Shown piece after piece: positions 24,070 through 32,016 of a stretch of DNA of 64,000 bases. Both the position numbers and the translations under genes were made by a program. This DNA comes from [Clostridium] clostridioforme AGR2157 (GTDB taxonomy: Bacteria; Bacillota; Clostridia; Lachnospirales; Lachnospiraceae): positions 59,865-123,864 of the forward strand of contig NZ_AUJR01000008.1 of the NCBI RefSeq assembly GCF_000424325.1. Reading direction: 5' to 3'. Position 1 is the first letter of the stretch. Every line of letters begins with the position of its first letter. Below the pieces are notes generated by a model. That model saw only the letters and a program-made list of their open reading frames with translations, was not told where the DNA came from and did not search any database.

Positions 24070-26067
24070 ATGCGGATTACAGAGTTATTAAAAAGTGAGA
24101 GCATTGAGCTGGGCGTAAAGGTTTTGGGTAAGGAGGAGGCCATCGACAGGTTGGTATCCCTGATGGATGCAGGCGGAAGGCTTAAGGACACCGCCGGATA
24201 CAAGGAAGGCATACTGGCAAGGGAAGCTCTGGGCAGCACGGCCATCGGTGAGGGAATCGCCATTCCCCACGCAAAGGTAGAGGCAGTGAAGGAGCCCGGA
24301 CTGGCAGCCATGGTGGTTCCTGAGGGCGTTGATTACGACGCGTTTGACGGTTCCCTGGCAAATCTTCTGTTCATGATTGCGGCGCCTGCTGAGGGAGCAG
24401 ACGTACACCTGGAGGCATTATCCCGCCTGTCTACCCTGCTTATGAATCCTGGATTCAAGGAAGGGCTTATGGGGGCAGCGGATAAGGATGAATTTTTACG
24501 CATCATCGATGAGGCAGAGGTAGAGCGTTTTGGGGCGCTTGAGGGAGAGGCGGGCCAGGATGCGAAGGCGGATGCCAAGATGAGTGCCAAGACAGACGCG
24601 AAGGCGGGGGCCAAGACAGATGCACAGGCGGGTGCAGAAGCAGGTTCCTCCTCCGGTTACCGGGTTCTGGCTGTTACGGCCTGCCCCACCGGCATTGCCC
24701 ACACCTACATGGCGGCTGAGAACCTGGAGAATACGGGAAAGAAGCTGGGGATTGCCCTGAAGGCTGAGACCGACGGTTCCGGCGGAGCCCAGAATGTGCT
24801 CACAAGGGAAGAAATCGCAGCGGCGGATGCCATTATCATTGCTGCTGACAAGAACGTGGAGATGGCCAGGTTTGACGGAAAGCCTGTCATCATGGTCCCT
24901 GTAGCCGACGGTATCCACAAGGCCGAGGAACTGATCAAACGGGCAGTGGACGGCACGGTGCCGGTGTACCATCACACAGGAGCCGCGGGGGGAGAGTCCG
25001 TGTCAGAAGGCAATGACAGCATTGGGCGAACCATCTACAAGCACTTGATGAACGGCGTATCCCACATGCTTCCCTTTGTCATTGGCGGAGGTATCCTGAT
25101 TGCCCTGGCGTTCCTGTTTGACGATTATTCCATTAACCCGGCCAACTTTGGAAAAAATACGCCACTGGCAGCCTATCTTAAGACTGTGGGCGAGCAGGCA
25201 TTCGGAATGATGCTTCCTATCCTGGCTGGCTTCATCGCCATGAGTATTGCGGACCGTCCCGGCCTGGCAGTGGGACTGGTGGCAGGACTGATTGCCAAGA
25301 TGGGATCCACCTTTGCCAACCCGGCAGGGGGCGATGTGAACGCAGGATTCCTGGGCGCTCTGTTTGCGGGCTTTGTAGGCGGATATATCGTGGCGGGCTT
25401 AAGGAAGCTTTTCTCCAAACTGCCAAAGTCACTGGAAGGCATCAAGCCGGTGCTTCTCTATCCGGTTATCGGTATCTTCCTGGCAGCAGTGGTAACCACA
25501 TTCATCAACCCATATATGGGTATGATTAACGACGGCCTGACCCGTTTCCTGAACGGAATGGGCGGCACCAGCCGGATCGTGCTGGGTATGGCTTTAGGCG
25601 CCATGATGTCCATTGATATGGGCGGTCCGTTTAACAAGGCAGCTTATGTGTTCGGAACCGCACAGCTGGCGGAAGGCAACTTTGAGGTTATGGCAGCCGT
25701 CATGGCAGGCGGTATGGTGCCTCCGATTGCCATTGCCCTGTGCACCACCTTCTTTAAGAAGAAATTCACGGCAAAGGAGCGTCAGTCCGGTATTGTCAAC
25801 TATGTGATGGGACTGTCCTTCATCACAGAGGGAGCCATTCCCTTTGCAGCCCAGGACCCGCTGCGCGTGATTCCTTCCTGTATCATCGGTTCCGCCATCG
25901 CAGGAGGACTTTCCATGGCATTTGGCTGTACCCTCAGGGCGCCTCATGGAGGTATTTTCGTCCTTCCCACCATCGGAAATTCCTTTATGTATCTGGCTGC
26001 GGTAGTTGTGGGAGCAGCGGCCGGATGCGTGATTCTGGGGATGCTTAAGAAGAACGCAGTGGAATAG
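24070..26067 (+). CDS. fruA: PTS fructose transporter, IIABC fusion
   Basis: Takes up fructose and releases fructose 1-phosphate, the FruK substrate. Order of domains: EIIA residues 1-150 with phospho-histidine in IAIPHAK (about 66); a low-complexity Ala/Lys/Asp linker at about 158-192; EIIB with the phospho-cysteine in VTACPTGIAHTYMA (about 203); EIIC from about 320 to 665 with at least eight hydrophobic segments and SIDMGGPFNKAAY. Length 665 is typical of such fusions without an HPr domain. It forms an operon with fruK. Confidence 0.95.
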   Translation: MRITELLKSESIELGVKVLGKEEAIDRLVSLMDAGGRLKDTAGYKEGILAREALGSTAIGEGIAIPHAKVEAVKEPGLAAMVVPEGVDYDAFDGSLANLLFMIAAPAEGADVHLEALSRLSTLLMNPGFKEGLMGAADKDEFLRIIDEAEVERFGALEGEAGQDAKADAKMSAKTDAKAGAKTDAQAGAEAGSSSGYRVLAVTACPTGIAHTYMAAENLENTGKKLGIALKAETDGSGGAQNVLTREEIAAADAIIIAADKNVEMARFDGKPVIMVPVADGIHKAEELIKRAVDGTVPVYHHTGAAGGESVSEGNDSIGRTIYKHLMNGVSHMLPFVIGGGILIALAFLFDDYSINPANFGKNTPLAAYLKTVGEQAFGMMLPILAGFIAMSIADRPGLAVGLVAGLIAKMGSTFANPAGGDVNAGFLGALFAGFVGGYIVAGLRKLFSKLPKSLEGIKPVLLYPVIGIFLAAVVTTFINPYMGMINDGLTRFLNGMGGTSRIVLGMALGAMMSIDMGGPFNKAAYVFGTAQLAEGNFEVMAAVMAGGMVPPIAIALCTTFFKKKFTAKERQSGIVNYVMGLSFITEGAIPFAAQDPLRVIPSCIIGSAIAGGLSMAFGCTLRAPHGGIFVLPTIGNSFMYLAAVVVGAAAGCVILGMLKKNAVE

Positions 26068-26184
26068 AGGAAAATAAGATATGCGGTGCTGCGGCTGACA
26101 GGGGAGACGGATGGGCGGCAGTACCGGAGCCAACAGGGGAGTATTTGGTCATATAAATATAAGAGTATAAATAATATCCGCATT

Positions 26185-26222
26185 AAAAAGCAGTCCCGGT
26201 TTCTTGGCCGGGGCTGATTAAG
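26185..26222 (+). terminator. Possible terminator after fruA
   Basis: CAGTCCCGG and CCGGGGCTG pair (one G-T) around a short loop near 26190-26216. The following sequence is A/T rich but not a clean T run. Confidence 0.4.
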
Positions 26223-26249
26223 AAAACTAAAAAATGGTGCAGCCGGTTC

Positions 26250-27077
26250 CTAAAGAAGCCCGAGCCGTTTTTTCACAGCAGGCGGGGCCGTCACTCCTTC
26301 CAGGAGATACTCATAGACCTGCATCATGGCATCTTCCTCCACGTACTGTGGATTGTCGCGGTAGCCGCCGTGCATGGTGGTTATGACTTCCATCTGTTCC
26401 AGCATCATATCAAACTCAGGGGGGCGGCCAAGAAAGCCGTCGCCATAGGTGGCTATGGCCTTCAGGTACTGGATATCCCACCGGGGGACCACACACAGGC
26501 TCATGGTGGGGATCCGGCTGCCTGCAAAGGAGACCTCATCGCTTTTGGGAAGGTATTTTAATACCTGTCCATTGTGCTTGTCCAACAGGGCTTTGTCACA
26601 GAATGGGCGCAGCACAGGCCTGGTCTCATGGCCCTTGCCGCAGATGGCAATGGTATCACCGAATCCGCACACATCCAGATTGATGATTCCTGTAATGGCG
26701 GACTTATCCATCTGTGCGGCGTAGAACCTGCTTCCCGCGTTGCCGTTTTCCTCTCCGTCAAAGAAAGCAAAGCGGGCGGGAAGATTCCTCATTTTTAATT
26801 CCTTTGCAAGGGCAATGAGGATACACAGGGATGCCGCGTTGTCATTGGCCCCAAAGCTACCGGGCACCGCGTCATAGTGGGCGCAGAACAACAGGCAGGG
26901 AGTTTCCTGCCAGGGGGTCAGGAGGTAATTAGCCACGCCTCTTGGATTCTTAAAGCTGGCTTCCTCCTCCTGGAGGGTGTAAGAAAGCCCCTCGGCTTCA
27001 AGCGCCTGCACCAGTGCCTGGCGGCGCTGGTCGGGGTCCTTTTGGGCGAGGGCTTCCAGATGAGTGATCATATCCAT
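26250..27077 (-). CDS. M28-family zinc aminopeptidase/deacylase-like protein
   Basis: Predicted cytoplasmic metallopeptidase of about 275 residues. Zinc ligands appear in order: AHYDAVPGSFGANDNAAS (His, Asp), FDGEENGNAGSRFY (Glu-Glu, base and ligand), INLDVCGFGD (Asp) and TMHGGYRDNPQYV (His). No signal peptide is present. The ATG at 27077 is preferred over a TTG two codons upstream because GAGGT is 8 bases before it. It is the last gene of a minus-strand set with a short YhcH-like protein, an SDR enzyme and a GntR regulator, so its substrate is likely a small amide or dipeptide-like compound used by the island (inference). Confidence 0.85.
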   Translation of the reverse strand: MDMITHLEALAQKDPDQRRQALVQALEAEGLSYTLQEEEASFKNPRGVANYLLTPWQETPCLLFCAHYDAVPGSFGANDNAASLCILIALAKELKMRNLPARFAFFDGEENGNAGSRFYAAQMDKSAITGIINLDVCGFGDTIAICGKGHETRPVLRPFCDKALLDKHNGQVLKYLPKSDEVSFAGSRIPTMSLCVVPRWDIQYLKAIATYGDGFLGRPPEFDMMLEQMEVITTMHGGYRDNPQYVEEDAMMQVYEYLLEGVTAPPAVKKRLGLL

Positions 27078-27087
27078 AATCAAAACC

Positions 27088-27453
27088 TCAGTTTTCTGCC
27101 ACGGGGGCGCAGGCGCTCATGGCAACCTTAATCACGATCTTGCGGATCGGCGCAGGGGAAGCTCCTGTCTGGACAGCCGGAATATGCACATCCCATGGAA
27201 AGTAAACAGCATAGGTCCCGGGAACCATCTCAATGGTACCTTCCGGGGCATTGGGATTGTTGCGGTAAAACAGGATGTCCCTTGGCGTGTCGAGAAGGTC
27301 CTCATCCACCAGGTTTGTCTGGTCATCATTATAATATCCCGCCCGCTCCGGTCCGCCGGCAGCCAGGAACTGGACATCTATGTTCCTTCGGTGGATTTCC
27401 GGCCTTAAAGTTTCGCGGGGAGCGGTGTTTAAGTCCAGGACCTGAAGTATCAT
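27088..27453 (-). CDS. YhcH/YjgK/YiaL-family protein, short N terminus
   Basis: Cupin-like sugar-metabolism protein family. IHRRNIDVQFLAAGGPERAG and GTYAVYFPWDVHIPAV and KIVIKVAM align with the core and end of YhcH proteins, including metal-site histidines. At 121 residues it lacks roughly the first 30-40 residues of full-length relatives; an in-frame TAA lies just upstream of the ATG, so no longer frame exists. It could be a shortened but functional variant or a decaying copy. It is 10 bases from the M28 gene and 51 bases from the SDR gene, within one operon. A full-length relative is encoded at 36093-36545. Confidence 0.75.
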   Translation of the reverse strand: MILQVLDLNTAPRETLRPEIHRRNIDVQFLAAGGPERAGYYNDDQTNLVDEDLLDTPRDILFYRNNPNAPEGTIEMVPGTYAVYFPWDVHIPAVQTGASPAPIRKIVIKVAMSACAPVAEN

Positions 27454-27504
27454 GGGGACGCCGCCCCCTTGTTATAAACAGCCGGCGGCCTGTCCCGGCG
27501 CCTT

Positions 27505-28284
27505 TTACTGCATGGATGTAAGTCCGCCGTCCACGGCCAGTACCTGTCCGCTTACGAATTCCGCCGCGTCACTGCAAAGGTACAGGGCCGCTGCCGCAAT
27601 ATCCCGTTCCTGTCCGATGCGGCCCAGGGGGATCCGGTCCGTCAGCTTTTTGCAGAAAGCCGGATCGTCCAGCTGGAAAGAATTGATGGGGGTGCGGACA
27701 AAGGTGGGGGCGATGGCGTTGCAGGTGATCCTGTATTTGCCCCACTCACAGGCCAGCTGTTTGGTGTACATGTTCACAGCGCCCTTGCTGGCGCAGTATG
27801 CGATATAGTTTTCCGTGGTCCCGATCAGGCTCTTGACAGAGGAAAGGTTGAGGATCCTGCCATAATTTCTGGGGATCATAAAGCGCTTTCCAATCGCCTT
27901 TGTTATCAGGTGAAGCCCTTTTACGTTCAGTCCCATGACCTGGTCAAAGGCTTCCTCCGTGTAGTCCTCAGCAGGCAGAAGACGGTTCATGCCCGCGCTG
28001 TTTACAAGGATATCCAGAGTGTCCAGCTGTTCCTCGATCTCATTTAACATATTGTCAATGTCTGACTGTTTCTGGATATCACAGCGTATGGAGAGGAACT
28101 TTCTTCCTGCCTGGGCCGCATAGTCAGCCAGGCCGGCCGCCTTTTCCGGATGGCCGCCGCACACAGCCACATTAGCTCCCTGCTGTAAAAAGGCCAGGGC
28201 AATGGCGCTGCCAAGTCCGCCCGTTCCTCCTGTGATCAGTGCAGTCTTGCCCTCCAGGGAAAATAAATCCCTATAATTTTCCAT
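27505..28284 (-). CDS. Short-chain dehydrogenase/reductase
   Basis: NAD(P)-dependent oxidoreductase with classic SDR motifs: ITGGTGGLGSAIALAF (TGxxxGxG cofactor loop), ILVNSAGMNR (NAG), the catalytic Ser in ILNLSSVKS and YIAYCASKGAVN (YxxxK, Tyr-Lys), then APTFVRTP. 259 residues is typical. AGGAGGT lies 7 bases before the ATG at 28284; an upstream ATG at 28374 overlaps the regulator gene and lacks a site. It resembles gluconate 5-dehydrogenase/3-oxoacyl-reductase type SDRs, acting probably on a hydroxy or keto acid sugar derivative (inference from island context). Confidence 0.9.
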   Translation of the reverse strand: MENYRDLFSLEGKTALITGGTGGLGSAIALAFLQQGANVAVCGGHPEKAAGLADYAAQAGRKFLSIRCDIQKQSDIDNMLNEIEEQLDTLDILVNSAGMNRLLPAEDYTEEAFDQVMGLNVKGLHLITKAIGKRFMIPRNYGRILNLSSVKSLIGTTENYIAYCASKGAVNMYTKQLACEWGKYRITCNAIAPTFVRTPINSFQLDDPAFCKKLTDRIPLGRIGQERDIAAAALYLCSDAAEFVSGQVLAVDGGLTSMQ

Positions 28285-28357
28285 ATCACATACCTCCTGG
28301 TTATGAGCACTTAGCGCCTGTCCTGCAGGCGCTAAAGCGCGGTCAATGTTTTGCAGA

Positions 28358-29095
28358 TCAGGACGCGGCATCACTGCTGCCGCAGATAAAATATTCCGGG
28401 TTATGCTGCTTTAAAGGCGGGAGCAGAAGCAGCATCCTGGACATGTGATGGCTGTAGATCAGGCAGGCCTGGTCATTGTCCCTGTTGGCCAGGGCATCGG
28501 TCAGGTTGGTGAGCTCACACAGGAAACCTTCCGCCACAGCGGAACTGCTGGTGGCCAGGTATAAGAGCCGATGCAGGTCCATATCTACCTTTTGCAGGGA
28601 TTCCCATACCAGGTCCATGTCCCCGGCCAGTATATAGAGCTGGTGATAGTAATCAGACAGCAGCCTGGGGGCCTGGTTTAGGTTGCCCTGGTAAAGATAG
28701 TCGTCCAGCTGGCTAAGGTTGTAATACAGGGATTCCAGATCATTTTTCTTCACATTTTTTATAAAGATGGTGTGAAGCATGGAGGTGCCCAGCTTTGTGT
28801 GAAGCCAGATGGCGTGCTCAATCCGTTCTGAGTCGATCCTGGATACAAAGGCCCCTCGCTGGGGAATGATGTCTACCAGGTTCTCCCTGGACAGTTTGGT
28901 AAAAGTATCGTGTACAGGCGTACGGCTTACATTTAAAGAGGAAGCCAAGGCTATTTCGTTCATCTTCTGCCCCGGAGGAAGAAACAGTTCCAGTATGCAG
29001 TTTTTAATCACGCGGTATGCATACTGGCGGGCATCCTCTGATGGGCGGCGCGCGATCATACGGCTGTTAGGGTCATTAAAGGGAAGTAGTGACAT
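28358..29095 (-). CDS. GntR-family (FCD-type) regulator, minus-strand operon
   Basis: DNA-binding regulator of 245 residues. Residues about 20-85 are the GntR winged helix (LPPGQKMNEIALASSLNVSR, TPVHDTFTKLSRENLVDIIP, QRGAFVS). The remainder is an all-helical FCD effector domain. The ATG at 29095 has AAAGGTGA upstream; an earlier in-frame ATG (29176) falls in the promoter region. It heads the SDR-YhcH-M28 operon and is divergent from a second GntR regulator; both probably use the shared TTGTATGCAA-like sites. Confidence 0.88.
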   Translation of the reverse strand: MSLLPFNDPNSRMIARRPSEDARQYAYRVIKNCILELFLPPGQKMNEIALASSLNVSRTPVHDTFTKLSRENLVDIIPQRGAFVSRIDSERIEHAIWLHTKLGTSMLHTIFIKNVKKNDLESLYYNLSQLDDYLYQGNLNQAPRLLSDYYHQLYILAGDMDLVWESLQKVDMDLHRLLYLATSSSAVAEGFLCELTNLTDALANRDNDQACLIYSHHMSRMLLLLPPLKQHNPEYFICGSSDAAS

Positions 29096-29270
29096 AACGA
29101 TCACCTTTCTTATATTCTGCGAAAAATCAAGTCGGTTCAGGTGCGTATTCCATTGGTAATCAATGGCACATATCAAATTATAGCATAAAAGGACAGGTTT
29201 GATAAGAATGCATTTCCATTATTTAAAACATTGGAGCAGAACGTGAAATATGTAAATAAGTTCCAATTCA

Positions 29271-29527
29271 AACTTGTATGCAATTTCTCTCATTGCATTT
29301 TTTAATATAAATATTATCATTATTTGTGCAAAAAGCAACTAATAAATAAAAACAATGACAAAAATCATGGGTAAAATGTCAAAAATTGTGTTGCACTCGT
29401 GAGAAAAATATGTTACCTTGTATATGTCTTGAAAATAATACAATCCATTTTAAACCGTTATTTCCGCAGCTGATATGCAATTTTAAGTCAAACTGGTATG
29501 CAAAAGCGAAAATAACTTGTATGCAAT
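29271..29527. promoter_or_regulatory. Four-copy GntR-type operator array in the divergent intergenic region
   Basis: AACTTGTATGCAAT occurs identically at 29271-29284 and 29514-29527; AACTGGTATGCAAA at 29491-29504 and GATATGCAAT at about 29472-29481 are variants. The core TTGTATGCAA differs by one base from TTGTATACAA-like palindromes bound by FCD GntR regulators such as ExuR/UxuR. One copy is near the minus-strand gene and three are close ahead of the plus-strand regulator. The whole gap (29096-29583) is AT-rich and otherwise empty. Confidence 0.7.
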
Positions 29528-29583
29528 CCTGGCAGACCCCCGTGACAGGCAGGGGGCGAAGCGGGCAGAGAGGGGATGAAAGT

Positions 29584-30297
29584 ATGCCTGAGGTAAAAGA
29601 CAAGATTCTGAAAGTCGATTCCAGAAATGAGATTTATAATTTTCTGCGCAATCAGATACTAAGCCTGGCCATCGAACCCGGTGAGATGCTCAGTGAGAAT
29701 TCCCTTTCCTCCCAGATGAGCGTAAGCCGTGCCCTTGTAAGAGATGCACTGGCCCGGCTGATCGAAGAGGGCTGCATAGTGGTGTATCCTCAGAGGGGGA
29801 CTGTGGTCACTATGATCAACCCTGAGCGGATCAAACAGTCCGTGCACACCCATATTGTTCTGGAGCAGGCGGTTATTGAGGAAATCTGCAGACAGGGGCT
29901 GACCACGGAGCAGAGGGATGCCCTGGAACAGACCCTTGCAAAACAAAAGGAGATCACAGGGGATAATGAGGTGCTGGAACTGCTGGCAGCGGATGAACAT
30001 CTGCGCTACCTGCTGTCCACCTTTTGCGGCAAGGAGCATATATGGGATTATTTCAGGACAATGGACTGTGACCTGATGCGGGTCAACTATCTCCAGTACA
30101 GCACCTTTAATTTTAAGGTCTACATGTCATCCCTGACCAGGTGGGAACACACCCAGGTGGAAGGGCGCCTGCTTGTTGACAACATAATGCGGAGGGATGC
30201 GGAGGCAGCTTCCCTGATCTGTTCCAACCATTTCAACACAATTCTCTGGAACATGGATACACTCCAGGGGATCTATCCACAGTTCTTTTCCACATAA
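29584..30297 (+). CDS. GntR-family (FCD-type) regulator, plus-strand set
   Basis: 237 residues. GntR winged helix at residues about 12-75 (IEPGEMLSENSLSSQMSVSR, ALVRDALARLIEEG, PQRGTVVTMIN) then an FCD-like helical domain. The ATG at 29584 follows AGAGGGG and starts the domain; a longer open frame reaches 29386 but runs through three operator copies. It is only distantly similar to the divergent regulator. It precedes the permease and hydantoinase-like genes and likely controls them. Confidence 0.88.
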   Translation: MPEVKDKILKVDSRNEIYNFLRNQILSLAIEPGEMLSENSLSSQMSVSRALVRDALARLIEEGCIVVYPQRGTVVTMINPERIKQSVHTHIVLEQAVIEEICRQGLTTEQRDALEQTLAKQKEITGDNEVLELLAADEHLRYLLSTFCGKEHIWDYFRTMDCDLMRVNYLQYSTFNFKVYMSSLTRWEHTQVEGRLLVDNIMRRDAEAASLICSNHFNTILWNMDTLQGIYPQFFST

Positions 30298-30454
30298 GGT
30301 CAGAGCGTGCCGATCTGGATGGAAATATATTTATTACATAATGAAGGGAGATGAGTTCAGAATATCCTGATGTTTTGAGAGAGAAGGGGACCTGAAGCAA
30401 CAGGGAAAGCAGTTTCACGTGTAGGAAAATAAAAAAGATATGAGGAGGAATACC

Positions 30455-31849
30455 ATGGAATACGTTATTGGTATAATTTTGTTACTTTCTTTCTTCGGCT
30501 TGGCATACTACTGTATCAAGGGCCACAATCTGATGATCGGATTCTTGATGATTACCGTTATCTGGACCGTTCTGCCGCTGGTGGGAACCATGTTTGCCAG
30601 CCAGGCATTCATTGAAGCTAACCCGGTTCTGCAGTTTGGCGAAGGCACAGACACAAAGCTGGTATTTATCCTGAACAAGATTTTCCAGAGTGCTCCTGAA
30701 GGCTGGGGTACCACACTGGTTAATGTTTGCTGGGGGGCATGGTTTGGACGTGTCCTGATGGATACCGGTATTGCATCTACTCTGATCCGTAAGACCGTTG
30801 AACTGGGCGGAGATAAGCCAATGGTTACCATCGCGCTGTTAAACATAGTAACAGCACTGATCTTTACCGCTATGACCGGCGCTGGCCCTGTTATCGCTAT
30901 CGGCGTTATCGTACTTCCTATTTTGATGTCTCTTGGCGTACCCAAGGCAATCGCAATGTTCTCTTTCATGGGATCTGTTGCAGCGGGTATCTACCTGAAC
31001 CCTGTTAACTTTGCGCAGTACCGTGCATTCTATATTACTCCTGATGAGATGCCTGAATTCACACTGGGATGGTATGCAGCTCACTGGGGTTATGCAGCAC
31101 TGATCATCATGCTGGTGGCAACCACTGTACTTGCTGCTGTTTATCTTAAGAAGTCAAAGACAGTTTATTCATGGGCAGCTCAGAGCCGCAATTCCTCTCC
31201 TGACCAGAAGAATGCACCAATGTATACATTGATCCTCCCAATCGTACCGGTTGTACTGAAAATTTGGCTGGATTTCTCCGTTATCGGCGGATTCATCATT
31301 GCTGGTTTCCTGGCCCTGTTCCTTTGCGGCAGGATGAAGGGATCCTTCAAAGAGAACTGTCAGCTGGTAAACAAGCTGTACTATGATGGCGTGGTTGATA
31401 CCGCTCCGCTGGTAGGCTTCCTTCTTACACTGCCTATGTTCAATCAGGTTGCTACATATGCATCTCCTTATTTCAAGGCGATCTTAGGAAATGTAATGCC
31501 TAAGAGCGAACTGGCTGTTTGTGTAATATTTGCTGTACTGCTTTTCATGGGCCTGTTCCGCGGACCTATGACACTGGTTGGCTGCGGTGCTGCTACACTG
31601 GGTGTGTTATCTAACGTTGCATCCTTCTCAGTACCATTCTTATACGCCGTATTTGCCATCCCAACCATCACTGTTAATATCGGAAGCTGTATCACCCAGT
31701 CATGGGTTGCATGGGGTCTTGCTTATACCAAGGTAGAATCCAGAGACTTCCTGAAACTATCAATTCCAAACTCTTACCTTACAGGTGTGATCCAGTACAT
31801 TGCTGTATTCTTCCTGTTAGGCGGACTCGGAGCTGCTTGGTTCATCTAA
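30455..31849 (+). CDS. Multi-spanning permease, GntP/ion-transporter superfamily-like
   Basis: 464 residues with about 11-12 hydrophobic segments, consistent with an inner-membrane carboxylate or sugar-acid permease. Repeated glycine/proline-rich re-entrant-like stretches (FTAMTGAGPVIAIGVIVLP; FAIPTITVNIGSCITQS) resemble the ion transporter superfamily (GntP, CitMHS), but I cannot assign the family firmly. GAGGAGG lies 8 bases before the ATG at 30455. Placed directly ahead of the hydantoinase-family gene, it probably imports the island's substrate. Codon choice here is richer in T-ending codons than neighbours. Confidence 0.75.
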   Translation: MEYVIGIILLLSFFGLAYYCIKGHNLMIGFLMITVIWTVLPLVGTMFASQAFIEANPVLQFGEGTDTKLVFILNKIFQSAPEGWGTTLVNVCWGAWFGRVLMDTGIASTLIRKTVELGGDKPMVTIALLNIVTALIFTAMTGAGPVIAIGVIVLPILMSLGVPKAIAMFSFMGSVAAGIYLNPVNFAQYRAFYITPDEMPEFTLGWYAAHWGYAALIIMLVATTVLAAVYLKKSKTVYSWAAQSRNSSPDQKNAPMYTLILPIVPVVLKIWLDFSVIGGFIIAGFLALFLCGRMKGSFKENCQLVNKLYYDGVVDTAPLVGFLLTLPMFNQVATYASPYFKAILGNVMPKSELAVCVIFAVLLFMGLFRGPMTLVGCGAATLGVLSNVASFSVPFLYAVFAIPTITVNIGSCITQSWVAWGLAYTKVESRDFLKLSIPNSYLTGVIQYIAVFFLLGGLGAAWFI

Positions 31850-31897
31850 GATTTGACAATGAATTTCTCTTAAAAAATAAAAGAATATTCTGTATAA

Positions 31898-31922
31898 CCG
31901 GGCGTACATCATGTGCGCCCGG
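31898..31922 (+). terminator. GC-rich hairpin between permease and hydantoinase-like gene
   Basis: CCGGGCGTACA pairs with TGTGCGCCCGG (one mismatch, 3-base loop). There is no T tract, so it may be an RNA-processing or stability element separating two differently expressed genes. Confidence 0.5.
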
Positions 31923-32016
31923 ATATCTCCCGACAAATGTTTCGTTAAAGTAGTAATAAAAGTCCACGCTCATAAGGATCTTGGAAAAGTATTGTAGAGT
32001 GAAAGGAATGGATAAT

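Noticed and set aside
29386..29583. Extended N terminus of the plus-strand GntR regulator
   Set aside because: This frame runs through three operator copies and AT-rich promoter sequence; the true domain begins at 29584 after a purine-rich site.
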